Positions 50,250-59,110 of a stretch of 64,000 nucleotides of DNA are shown here, in pieces. Origin of the DNA: Deltaproteobacteria bacterium (GTDB taxonomy: Bacteria > Desulfobacterota > Desulfuromonadia > Geobacterales > JAJYBI01); NCBI GenBank assembly GCA_021779095.1, contig JAJYBI010000006.1, positions 97,898 to 161,897 of the forward strand, read 5' to 3'. The translations under genes were made by a program, and so were the position numbers. Below the pieces are notes generated by a model that had not been told where the DNA came from, did not search any database, and saw nothing but the letters and a program-made list of their open reading frames with translations. The stretch's first letter is position 1; the number at the start of each line of letters is the position of its first letter.

Positions 50250-51902
50250 TCACCAGCCTCCGTACCCGCGAACGACGATGGCCAGCATGGTAAGGAGGAT
50301 GGCAATGGCGAGACTGCGGCTCATCCGGGGCCCCTGCACCGAGAGGACCTTCAGGGTACAGAATATCGTCACCCCCCGGACCAGAACCCCGTTCAGGTTG
50401 ATAATGCCGGTCAACTGGGGTACGACCATGCAGAGGAATATGGTTACGCCCAGCAGCAGGTAATCGATCCCCTCGAGGAAGAACTCATGCGGTCGCCGGA
50501 ACAGGAACCGGCTGGCGGCAAGGGGGACCATCAGCGTCAGCAGCAGGTCCGCCAGATTCTTCAGACTGATTCCCTCCATCAGCGGCATGGTGCCGTACCG
50601 GGCGATCATGAAGGCGATCGCCATGCTCGAGACGTAGAACATGGCAAGCAGGTAGGGATTGGCCATGCTCCGGGTCAAAAGGAACAGCGCCACTCCCCCC
50701 CCCGCCAGGATCAGCATCAGCTCCGCAACGGCGGCCCCCACCTGGGCGGCGGCGATCAGCGCCATCACCAGATAGGCAGCCAGCAGCAGCGCCAGCAGCG
50801 GCCAGAAAGCGGCGACGGTATCCGCCGCCCGGCGATAGAGCACCGATTCCCTGATCCCGTCGCTGGAATCGTTCCCCATGAACGGGATGTTCTTCCCACG
50901 ACGGGTCAGCCACCGGATGGCCAGATAGGAGCACACGCTCACCCCCACGTAAACCGCCAGCTGCAGCATCTGGGACATTTCGTGGAACAGGGCGGCGAAC
51001 AGTGCCCAGGCAACGGAGATGCCGTAGATCATGACCACCGTGTAGCGGTGTTCCAGGCCGAGAGAGAGGAACTTGTGGTGCACATGCGTCATGTCCGGTG
51101 AAAACGGGCTCTGCCGCCGCAGGAGCCGGGACGACATCACCCAGACCGTGTCGATGATCGGCAGGCCGAGCACGATCAGCGGCGTCACGGGAGGAATGCG
51201 GGCTTCGGGAGCCTGGGTCAGGTAAAGCGCCGCGAATGCCAGGACGAAACCGACCGTCAGGCTCCCCGTGTCCCCCATGAAGATCCGGGCGGGGAAGAAG
51301 TTGTACTTGAGGAACCCCAGCAGGGCGCCCAAAAGCGCGGCGCAGATCATGATCACCTTCACGTTGCCGTCGTGGTAGCCGAGCACCATGAACGCGGTAA
51401 GGGCGATCGCCGACACCCCTCCCGCCAGTCCGTCCAGCCCGTCGATCAGGTTGATGGCATTGATCACCCCCACCACCGCAAAGAGCGTGAAGGGGATGCC
51501 GAGCCACGGAGACAGCGTCAGTTCGCCGGTACCCAGCAGGTTCCCCAGGGTATGGATGTAGATGCCGCTGACCCCCATGGTGATGACCGTGCCGACGACC
51601 TGCCCCAGCAGTTTCCGGCGGGGTGAGATCCCGTAGATGTCGTCCACCAGGCCGGTAACGAACAGCACCAGTCCCCCCGCCATCAGTCCCCGGGTCCTGT
51701 CCGCCATCGGCATGAAGATGAGAACTGCGAAGAGGAACGACACGTAGATCGCGATGCCGCCGATGCGCGGCACCGCCACCCGGTGCACCTTCCGCTCGTC
51801 GGGCACGTCCAGCGTGCGGGTCTGCAGCGCCCACTGCCGCAGGGCCGGCACCATGATCAGGGCCGCGAACAGCGCCGTCATGAAGAGATAGATCGATTCC
51901 AT
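50250..51902 (-). CDS. WecA/MraY-type polyprenyl-P sugar-1-P transferase with long C-terminal membrane extension
   Basis: Initiates surface polysaccharide synthesis by moving a sugar-1-phosphate (usually GlcNAc-1-P or GalNAc-1-P) to undecaprenyl phosphate. 550 residues. Conserved motifs are the DD pair Asp87/Asp88 (VTGLVDDIYGI), NLIDGLDGLAGG (151-162), FMGDTGSL with Asp211 and the cytoplasmic HVHH loop (MTHVHHKFL). The core ends near 340; about 190 further residues form four to six extra TM helices not present in E. coli WecA. ATG 51902 (a TTG two codons earlier is possible). It starts the polysaccharide region. Confidence 0.9.
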   Translation of the reverse strand: MESIYLFMTALFAALIMVPALRQWALQTRTLDVPDERKVHRVAVPRIGGIAIYVSFLFAVLIFMPMADRTRGLMAGGLVLFVTGLVDDIYGISPRRKLLGQVVGTVITMGVSGIYIHTLGNLLGTGELTLSPWLGIPFTLFAVVGVINAINLIDGLDGLAGGVSAIALTAFMVLGYHDGNVKVIMICAALLGALLGFLKYNFFPARIFMGDTGSLTVGFVLAFAALYLTQAPEARIPPVTPLIVLGLPIIDTVWVMSSRLLRRQSPFSPDMTHVHHKFLSLGLEHRYTVVMIYGISVAWALFAALFHEMSQMLQLAVYVGVSVCSYLAIRWLTRRGKNIPFMGNDSSDGIRESVLYRRAADTVAAFWPLLALLLAAYLVMALIAAAQVGAAVAELMLILAGGGVALFLLTRSMANPYLLAMFYVSSMAIAFMIARYGTMPLMEGISLKNLADLLLTLMVPLAASRFLFRRPHEFFLEGIDYLLLGVTIFLCMVVPQLTGIINLNGVLVRGVTIFCTLKVLSVQGPRMSRSLAIAILLTMLAIVVRGYGGW

Positions 51903-52346
51903 GGTCAACGTCTTTCAGCGTGCGCAATGTAACTGCAAACGGGGGGGGCGACCGATTTCCGGCCCGTGCGAGCGATAAATTATACCGCAAAATTGCGCAA
52001 CGTCTTTAACCGCGGCTGAAATATGGTGCTCCCAGTACGAGGAAACGATAGACTGCCGCGCTCCGCGTGTAATCCGGGAACAATAATGGATACCCAAAAT
52101 ATTTGTTGATCGGCGGGCGGTCTAGCAAACACAGGAAATCTACTTCGGCAGGAGGGTCTGGGGATAGGGGGGTGCAGGCCGTCAACTCCATCATATCGGT
52201 TTATTATCTGCCGCAAGTCGGGGGCGAAATGTTGGTCACGCACCGCGACCGTGGCCTGATATACCGCTGACATGCCCATCTACGCGAAATGCTCGGCAGA
52301 TTCGCCCCCCCGAACCGTCGAACTCTCACAGGCGTAACCGCTCTCA
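51903..52346. other. 444-bp gap upstream of the WecA-type gene
   Basis: No convincing gene. A TATAAT on the minus strand (51984-51979) is a good -10 for the WecA-type gene; the best -35 (TTAAAG) is 19 bp away. A 99-codon minus-strand frame at 51980-52279 lacks a ribosome site, a recognisable family and G/C-rich third positions and is probably not coding. Confidence 0.5.
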
Positions 52347-53384
52347 TCAAGGAGCCATGAGCTGCGAGTTCACATACCAGTCCAGGGTCGCATCCAGACC
52401 CCGCTCGATCGAATACGTTGGAGCATATTGCAACCGTCGCTCCGCCTTTCCTATGTCGGCCTGTGAATGCATCACATCTCCAGCCCGGAACTCCCTGTAA
52501 ACCGGAACATAGTCATTCAGGTGCGCATAGGTGGAGGCTAGGCGTAAACGAAGCATCTCGAACAGCTGGTTTAAACTGGTTCGGGCATTGACTGCGACAT
52601 TGTATACCTGATTCACTGCCGCTGCATTGTTGCAGGTGGCTGCCAAAAGGTTCATCTGCACGACATTCTCAACAAAACAGAAATCACGACTGGTCTCACC
52701 CGAGCCATTGATAGACACTGGCTCTCCTTTGTGCATTGCCGCAATCCATTTTGGGATAACCGCGGCATAAGGCCCCTCCGGGTCTTGGCGCGGACCGAAC
52801 ACATTGAAGTATCTGAGTCCCATGCACTGCAACCCGTAATGGCGTGCAAACTGGGCGGCATACAGTTCACATGCATATTTGGTGACTGCATAGGGGGATA
52901 GCTGTGAACCGATGTTTTCCTCCAGCTTAGGTAGTGCTGGATGATCGCCATATACCGAACTGCTTGAGGCATAGACAAAGCGTTTTATCCTGTTGTCCCG
53001 AGCAGCAACTAGCATGTTGAGTGTACCGTTGACATTGCTGTCGTTACTAGCGATCGGATCTGCAATAGAGCGGGGCACCGAACCGAGTGCCGCCTGATGG
53101 AGAACGTAATCCGCTCCTTCGCACGCCGTGGAGCACGACGACATCTCCCGAACATCTCCTTCGATGAACCGGAATCTCGCCCACTGCTCGGCACTGACCA
53201 ATGAGTGTACCTCGTCAAGATTCTTCCGCCAGCCTGTGGAAAAATTGTCGATTCCCGTCACCGCCTGATTGAGCTTCAAAAGATGCTCTAGCAGATTCGA
53301 GCCGATAAATCCGGCAACTCCGGTCACAAGCCAGGTTTTGGGGTTCGCACGGAGTTCTGATTGCACTGTTTCGTATGCCGTCAC
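52347..53384 (-). CDS. wbpP: UDP-N-acetylglucosamine C4-epimerase-like SDR (WbpP/TviC type)
   Basis: Interconverts UDP-GlcNAc and UDP-GalNAc (or the uronic acids). From GTG 53384 it has 345 residues: NAD motif [19 protein letters not shown] (GxxGxxG 22-28), catalytic Tyr165-x3-Lys169 (SPYAVTKYA), [14 protein letters not shown] and [19 protein letters not shown] lies eight bases before this GTG. An ATG at 53438 adds 18 residues without a good site. It follows the dehydrogenase gene and the two match the WbpO-WbpP pair that makes UDP-GalNAcA. Confidence 0.88.
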   Translation of the reverse strand: MTAYETVQSELRANPKTWLVTGVAGFIGSNLLEHLLKLNQAVTGIDNFSTGWRKNLDEVHSLVSAEQWARFRFIEGDVREMSSCSTACEGADYVLHQAALGSVPRSIADPIASNDSNVNGTLNMLVAARDNRIKRFVYASSSSVYGDHPALPKLEENIGSQLSPYAVTKYACELYAAQFARHYGLQCMGLRYFNVFGPRQDPEGPYAAVIPKWIAAMHKGEPVSINGSGETSRDFCFVENVVQMNLLAATCNNAAAVNQVYNVAVNARTSLNQLFEMLRLRLASTYAHLNDYVPVYREFRAGDVMHSQADIGKAERRLQYAPTYSIERGLDATLDWYVNSQLMAP

Positions 53385-53447
53385 GTAGCTGGCCTTCCTA
53401 TCTAATTCTCTATCCCGTGATGATTGGACTGTCAACATCCACAGATA

Positions 53448-54731
53448 TCACAGCCGCCACAGTCTAATGCCCGCTGCAGAGACCGCATCAGGGTCGAATA
53501 TACCTTTCACATCCACCAATACCGGAGAATCTCCCAATAATCTTCCCATATCAGCCATGGTTATCTCGCGGTATTTTCGATGGGCAACCGCCACCACGAC
53601 CGCGGCAGCCGGTTCGAGCTTTTCCAGTGGCGTAAGAGATTCCCCATACTCTCTGACCGCTTCGGCAGGATCGGCCAGTGGGTCATGAACCTGCACCTTA
53701 ATCCCATAATCCTGTAGTTCACGGATAATATCGATGACCTTGGAATTGCGCAAATCGGGACAGTCTTCCTTGAACGTAAATCCGAGTACCGTTACCGTCG
53801 CACCGAGAATGCAGTGCCCTGCATGAATCAACTCCTTTACAGTGCGTTGAGCGACAAATTTTCCCATTCCATCATTGATTCGGCGGCCGGCAAGAATAAC
53901 CTGGGGGGCGTAGCCAACCTTCTCCGCCTTGTGTGTCAGGTAGTACGGGTCGATACCGATACAGTGCCCACCGACAAGTCCCGGTCTGAACTTAAGGAAG
54001 TTCCACTTGGTACCGGCGGCTTCCAGCACATCATTGGTATCGATACACATTCGGTCGAAGATAAGAGCCAACTCATTCATTAGGGCGATATTGAGATCAC
54101 GCTGAACATTCTCAATGACCTTGGCAGCCTCGGCTACTTTTATCGATGCGGCGCAATATACACCAGCAGCGACAACAGAAGAATAGGCCTCAGCAACGAT
54201 TTCCAAGGTAGTGGCATCAAGTCCGGCGACGATCTTAGTGACCTGAGAGAAGGCATGATGCTTATCCCCCGGATTGATTCTCTCCGGTGAATAACCGATG
54301 GAGAAGTCGCTGCCACATGAAAGTCCCGAAAAACGCTCTAGTACGGGGACGCATTCCTCTTCCGTCACGCCGGGATATACCGTAGATTCATACACAACAA
54401 TATCGCCACGTTTCAGAACCTTCCCAACAGTTTCAGATGCCGCCAGCAGAGGTGTCAGATCCGGTTGTTTTGCATCGTCAACGGGCGTGGGTACCGCCAC
54501 AATATGAAAATCCGCCAGAGCAAGATCCTCGATCCGGTCGGTGAAAAGGATGTCCGCTTTGTTCAGTTCCTCCGGTGAGACCTCGCAGGTGCGGTCATGA
54601 CCAGCCTTCAGTTCTTCGATTCTATCACGATTTTTGTCGAAGCCGATTGTCCGTTGAACCTTGCCGAAGGCAACGGCTACAGGCAGTCCTACATAGCCGA
54701 GGCCTACTACCGATATGATACGTTGCAACAT
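53448..54731 (-). CDS. wbpO: UDP-N-acetyl-D-galactosamine/glucosamine 6-dehydrogenase (WbpO/TviB type)
   Basis: NAD-dependent oxidation of UDP-HexNAc to UDP-HexNAcA; 427 residues. Rossmann motif VVGLGYVGLPVAVAFG (8-23), YESTVYPGVTEEECVP, GYSPERINPGD, KVIENVQRDLNIALMNEL and the catalytic Cys257 in GGHCIGIDPYYL. The C-terminal domain has LGFTFKEDCPDLRNSKV and NAD/substrate sites. ATG 54731 has AGGAGG upstream; the frame is open to 54782. First gene of the minus-strand operon with the epimerase downstream. Confidence 0.92.
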   Translation of the reverse strand: MLQRIISVVGLGYVGLPVAVAFGKVQRTIGFDKNRDRIEELKAGHDRTCEVSPEELNKADILFTDRIEDLALADFHIVAVPTPVDDAKQPDLTPLLAASETVGKVLKRGDIVVYESTVYPGVTEEECVPVLERFSGLSCGSDFSIGYSPERINPGDKHHAFSQVTKIVAGLDATTLEIVAEAYSSVVAAGVYCAASIKVAEAAKVIENVQRDLNIALMNELALIFDRMCIDTNDVLEAAGTKWNFLKFRPGLVGGHCIGIDPYYLTHKAEKVGYAPQVILAGRRINDGMGKFVAQRTVKELIHAGHCILGATVTVLGFTFKEDCPDLRNSKVIDIIRELQDYGIKVQVHDPLADPAEAVREYGESLTPLEKLEPAAAVVVAVAHRKYREITMADMGRLLGDSPVLVDVKGIFDPDAVSAAGIRLWRL

Positions 54732-55357
54732 GCTAACCCTCCTGTTGTCGGAACAAATCAATACACGATTGGATAATTTCACAGCAAATTCGGGAACAGA
54801 TGCTCCGTGGCGAGTTGAAGAGCATGCAGCGGCCGCCAGGTGGTCGGTTCACAGTTGGACCGCATTGCGCTTTCCTTGTAACACCAAAGCCATTATTGAC
54901 ACAAGCTGTATTCATACGCTTAACCTTACAACTCCCACCACAACCGCGTCGAATCCAGCCAGCAAGTTCAGGGCGTTAGTAATCCTAAAAAAGGCCACCT
55001 CGTGAGCAGTGTCGCCCCAATCGGAGTATGGCAACCATAAAAACCTACCGGACGGTGGAGTTTCCCGGCATGGACAGCAGTCCTGGCCATTGGGGCAAAC
55101 CATGACCAAGTAAGTTAGAAATGACATGGTACATGTGGAAATGTCGACGACATTATTATGGAGAATGCACGATTTCGCCATCAACCTGGAAACATGCTAC
55201 CTGAATGCAACGGATAAGCAATGTCAATCCCGAAAAACTACCACCGCTTCCATTCTCTCGACAGACCTAATATTTTGTTTTATAGTTTCAACTTCCAGTC
55301 AGGACTGACCACAGTCGCGACCTGTCGGATTCAGGGATCATATTTCAAGGAGTGCTC
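54732..55357. other. 626-bp AT-richer divergent intergenic region
   Basis: Separates the dehydrogenase (minus) from the SLBB exporter (plus). Short frames on both strands have no family signature or ribosome sites. It is visibly AT-richer than the core genome. It holds the probable promoter at 55258-55286 and, on the minus strand, a weak promoter-like pair (TTGCTG, 16 bp, TGTATT) around 54755-54800. A regulatory RNA or a decayed gene cannot be excluded. Confidence 0.5.
55258..55286 (+). promoter_or_regulatory. Probable promoter of the SLBB exporter gene
   Basis: TCGACA (55258-55263), 17 bp, TATAGT (55281-55286), 71 bp before the GTG start. Confidence 0.45.
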
Positions 55358-57940
55358 GTGAGGTTCACCAACATTGCTTGCCATCTACTCGCCGCACTGG
55401 CCGTTATTCTCTTTGCCTCCGTGGCCTTTGCCGCAAACTCATCCCATGCCTCTGCCGGCACCCTGGGGGCTCCCTATGCTAGCAATCCGGGAAAATCTCC
55501 TTCGCCTGGCGAGACTTCAGGTGCCCTGAACTTCCTTGGGCAGAATACCGAACTGGCGCGATCTGCGTCAATACCGGGTGCGCACGTAACCGAAAGGACG
55601 GATAACATTGCCAAAGCAGGGGCTACAGCTGGCTTGCATCCCAAAGAGGTGGATCTGTCAGCGGTAGAGAAGGCCATTTCCGGAGAGAACGTTCCCGCCA
55701 TTTCCGACGCGGACAACAGGTCGCAACAGTTTCGCCCAGCCCCGCTGCACCAGTTCGGCTACAGTTATTTTCAGTCGGATGCCGGCTCCTTCGCACCTCA
55801 GATCGACATCCCGGTCGGTCCGGACTACATCATAGGACCGGGAGACACAATCCTACTCTCGGTCTGGGGGAGCCTCGAAGGTTCCTTCCCGCTGGAGGTC
55901 AACCGTAGCGGAGAGATCCTGCTACCCCACGTCGGATCGCTTAAGGTATGGGGTGAATCCTTCGAACATCTGCCATCGCTCATTCGCAATGCACTGGGCA
56001 AGGTATACCGCGATTTCGACATCAACGTAACCATGGGCAAACTCAGGATCATCAGGGTCTACGTTGTAGGAGAAGTTCACAGGCCCGGCGGCTATGAAGT
56101 AAGCTCCCTCGCTACCGTCATAAATGCCCTGTCGGCAGCAGGTGGGCCGACGAAGAACGGTAGTCTGCGCACCATAATCATCCGTCGCAACGGCCAGGTC
56201 GTCGCTACCGTGGACCTGTACGACTTTTTCCTGAAAGGCGACAAGAGCCATGACATCCGGCTCCAGTCCGGCGATACCATCTTCGTGCCGATTATCGGTC
56301 CGACCGTCGGCGTTGCCGGTAACGTCAAACGCCCCGCGATCTACGAACTGAAAGGGGAGAAAACGCTCAGTGACGTACTCAAGCTCTCGGGTGGCCTGCT
56401 TCCCACCGGATATCTTCATCGGGTCCAGATATCGCGTGTTATTGCCCACGACCGTAAAACAGTCAACGATTTCAACCTGAACACCAAGGACAGCACGCTC
56501 GAAGCCAACTCCGTCGCAGCCGGCATACCCGTTCACGATCTGGACCTGGTCATGATTTTCCCTATAGACAGTACCTTGCGCGGGCAGGTCCGCCTGGAAG
56601 GATACGTGCTCCGACCGGGAGATTACGCCCTCAAGCCCGGCATGCGAATCAGCGACCTGCTGCTTCCCGACAACATGCTGCACGAATATTATCGGGATGC
56701 GGGTGAGATAACCAGGCTGGTCGGTCCCGACGACCATCCGGAAAAGTTATTTTTCAGCCCCGCCAAGGCCATTGAGCACGATCCTGCAAATGATCTCCCA
56801 TTGAAGGAATTCGATAAGGTCCGCATCTTTTCACGATGGGAAATGGAAGAAATGCCGAAGGTGCGGATCAACGGCGAGGTACAGAAACCCGGTGAATACC
56901 GTTACTTCGACAACATGACCGTCCGCGATCTCCTCATCATGGCGGGCAACCCCAAACTGTCCGCCTATCTGAAAAATGCCGAGATCAGCCGTATCCGCCA
57001 TGACAGAGAAACGGTCACATCGTTCCCCATCGCCGTCAATCTCGAAAAGGCCATGGCGGGAGACCCACAGGCAAATATCCGGCTCACCCCCTTCGATGAA
57101 CTCACCGTCAGGAAAATACCGAACTGGGTCGAAGAAACAAACCGCTATGTCACCCTGAACGGAGAATTCGTCTTCCCCGGGACCTATCCCGTGTACAAAG
57201 GGGAACACCTGAGTTCGGTCATCGAGCGGGCAGGCGGGTTCACCGACAAAGCCTACCTGCGCGGGGCAAAATTCACCCGCATCTCCGTTCAGAAAGACCA
57301 GCAGAAGCATATGGACGAGGTAATAGCCAAGACCGAGCAGGAGATCCAGAAAAAACAGGCCGAACTCTCGTCAACGGCAGCATCGAAGGAAGAGTTGGAG
57401 GCAACCAGATCGGCGCTTGAAGGGCTGATGGCGAGTTTGAAAAAACTAAAGGAGTCAAAGGCGGAGGGGCGACTGGTGATTCACCTCACACCACTGGCAG
57501 AATTCAAGAACAAATCCTTTGATCTGGAAGTAGCGGGCGGCGACGTCCTGACCGTCCCGAAAACGCCTGATACCGTCAACATCCTGGGAGAGGTCTACAA
57601 TCCGACCACGCTCGTCTACCAGGAGGGGAAAAGCACCCAGTATTACCTGAGGAAGTCCGGCGGGCCGAACAACGACGCTGATACAGACGACATGTACATC
57701 ATAAAGGCCGACGGCACCGTCCTCAGCAAGCAGCAGACGACGTTCGGCCTATACTGGAACAACGACGACGGCGGCTGGCACTTGGACTCGTTCCTTGCCA
57801 CCGCACTCAAACCGGGTGACACCCTCGTCGTACCGCAAAAGCTGGAGAAGACCGCCTGGATGAGGGACATCAAGGACATTACCACCATACTTTCCCAGAT
57901 TGCACTCTCGGCCGGGGTAGTGGTCGCGGCGGGGCTGTAG
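55358..57940 (+). CDS. Polysaccharide export protein with multiple SLBB domains (Wza-like)
   Basis: Outer-membrane/periplasmic polysaccharide exporter, 860 residues. Sec signal MRFTNIACHLLAALAVILFASVAFA; no lipobox Cys is obvious. A Poly_export domain (about 150-235: DYIIGPGDTILLSVWGSLEGSFPLEVNRSGEILLPHVG) is followed by SLBB repeats recognised by VYVVGEVHRPGGYEV, GVAGNVKRPAIYELKGEKTLSDVLKLSGGL, VRLEGYVLRPGDYAL, VRINGEVQKPGEYRY, VTLNGEFVFPGTYPV and VNILGEVYNPTTLVY. A coiled coil (about 655-710) and a C-terminal TM (ILSQIALSAGVVVAAGL) close it. The start is GTG 55358 with AAGGAG five bases upstream; an earlier GTG at 55352 is too close. No Wzc kinase is adjacent. Confidence 0.93.
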   Translation: MRFTNIACHLLAALAVILFASVAFAANSSHASAGTLGAPYASNPGKSPSPGETSGALNFLGQNTELARSASIPGAHVTERTDNIAKAGATAGLHPKEVDLSAVEKAISGENVPAISDADNRSQQFRPAPLHQFGYSYFQSDAGSFAPQIDIPVGPDYIIGPGDTILLSVWGSLEGSFPLEVNRSGEILLPHVGSLKVWGESFEHLPSLIRNALGKVYRDFDINVTMGKLRIIRVYVVGEVHRPGGYEVSSLATVINALSAAGGPTKNGSLRTIIIRRNGQVVATVDLYDFFLKGDKSHDIRLQSGDTIFVPIIGPTVGVAGNVKRPAIYELKGEKTLSDVLKLSGGLLPTGYLHRVQISRVIAHDRKTVNDFNLNTKDSTLEANSVAAGIPVHDLDLVMIFPIDSTLRGQVRLEGYVLRPGDYALKPGMRISDLLLPDNMLHEYYRDAGEITRLVGPDDHPEKLFFSPAKAIEHDPANDLPLKEFDKVRIFSRWEMEEMPKVRINGEVQKPGEYRYFDNMTVRDLLIMAGNPKLSAYLKNAEISRIRHDRETVTSFPIAVNLEKAMAGDPQANIRLTPFDELTVRKIPNWVEETNRYVTLNGEFVFPGTYPVYKGEHLSSVIERAGGFTDKAYLRGAKFTRISVQKDQQKHMDEVIAKTEQEIQKKQAELSSTAASKEELEATRSALEGLMASLKKLKESKAEGRLVIHLTPLAEFKNKSFDLEVAGGDVLTVPKTPDTVNILGEVYNPTTLVYQEGKSTQYYLRKSGGPNNDADTDDMYIIKADGTVLSKQQTTFGLYWNNDDGGWHLDSFLATALKPGDTLVVPQKLEKTAWMRDIKDITTILSQIALSAGVVVAAGL

Positions 57941-57955
57941 GCGCCGCAACAGCAA

Positions 57956-59107
57956 TCAGTAGGCGGTGCGCCTACCCCCCCCTCCGGACAAGAGGCTCTC
58001 GTAGAGCTCCATCGTCTGGGCCACCACCGTTTCAATGGAAAAATGCTGCAGGACCATCTCCCGTCCTCTGCGGCCCATCCGCTCCCGCAGTTCCGGTGAC
58101 TCAATGAGCCGGCGCAACGCGTCGGCCAGTGACCGGGCGTCGCGGACCGGAACGAGCAGGCCGTTTTCACCATCCCTGACAATCTCTCGACAGCCCGGGG
58201 AATCGGTCGTAACGATAGGTAGTCCACACGAAGCGCCTTCGATCAAGACCTTTGGTATCCCCTCTCCATATGCCGATGGCAAGCATACAATCGAAACCGC
58301 TGCAAATACTTGCGGCATGTTATCTCGCGTTCCCCACCATTCGATAACACCCTCACGCGACCATTCTTCAAGTGCCGATCGGGATACCGCATGGGGGTTC
58401 TGCAGGTCGCTGTCTCCAACCAGTACAAACCGGGCCTTAACGCCACGCTCATGGAGCACGGCGGCAGCTTCGACAAACTCTCCCACCCCCTTGTCCCAGA
58501 TCATACGCGACGCGAGCATGACCACCGGAACGCCATCCGGCGGCTGATGCGGCGCGAATTCGATCGGGTCGACACCCGATCCCCTGATGAGCACCACCTT
58601 ATCGGCCGGAACGAGACCGGATCTCACAAACAGTGCCAAGTCATCGGGGTTTTGCAAGATCAACCGGAAACCGGGGCTGCCGAACAGAAACCGGAAGGCG
58701 GTCGTCACGAGCCGTCTCAGGAATCGCGCCTGGAACTCACCGGATATGAACAGATAACCGAGGCCGGCCAGCGCATTCACCACGTGGGGGACACCGGCTA
58801 GTCGGGCTGCGATCGAACCGTAGAGCACCGGCTTCATGGCTACATGGTGGACGATATCGGGCCGCTCGGACCGATAGATACCTACCAGTTGCCGGATGAC
58901 TCCAAGATCCTTGACGGGGTTCTTGCCGCTGCGCTCCATGTGCAGGGGGACCAGCCGGAACCCTTCGGCGGCGATCCGGTCCGCATGGCGGTTCACCCGG
59001 GTGACAACGGTCACCTCGAAGCCGAGCCGCTTTGCCGCGCGGGCCACGGGAAGTCGATGGGAGTAAAAATACCAGTCTTCGGAAACCAGAAAGAGGATTT
59101 TTCGCAT
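57956..59107 (-). CDS. Glycosyltransferase family 4 (GT4)
   Basis: 383 residues with the GT-B fold. The N-terminal half has ILFLVSEDWYFYSHRLPVARAAKRLG and HHVAMKPVLYGSIAAR; the C-terminal half has VLIRGSGVDPIEF, VMLASRMIWDKGVGEFVEAA and the EX7E motif LPSAYGEGIPKVLIEGASCGLPIV. It resembles PglA-like HexNAc transferases, so it may add a HexNAc or HexNAcA to the lipid-linked unit; the donor is not certain. Three bases after the asparagine synthase gene on the same strand; convergent with the SLBB gene. Confidence 0.9.
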   Translation of the reverse strand: MRKILFLVSEDWYFYSHRLPVARAAKRLGFEVTVVTRVNRHADRIAAEGFRLVPLHMERSGKNPVKDLGVIRQLVGIYRSERPDIVHHVAMKPVLYGSIAARLAGVPHVVNALAGLGYLFISGEFQARFLRRLVTTAFRFLFGSPGFRLILQNPDDLALFVRSGLVPADKVVLIRGSGVDPIEFAPHQPPDGVPVVMLASRMIWDKGVGEFVEAAAVLHERGVKARFVLVGDSDLQNPHAVSRSALEEWSREGVIEWWGTRDNMPQVFAAVSIVCLPSAYGEGIPKVLIEGASCGLPIVTTDSPGCREIVRDGENGLLVPVRDARSLADALRRLIESPELRERMGRRGREMVLQHFSIETVVAQTMELYESLLSGGGGRRTAY

Positions 59108-59110
59108 TAA

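Noticed and set aside
51980..52279. A 99-codon minus-strand frame upstream of the WecA-type gene
   Set aside because: No ribosome site, no family signature and unlike codon use; it also covers the best -10 box of that gene.
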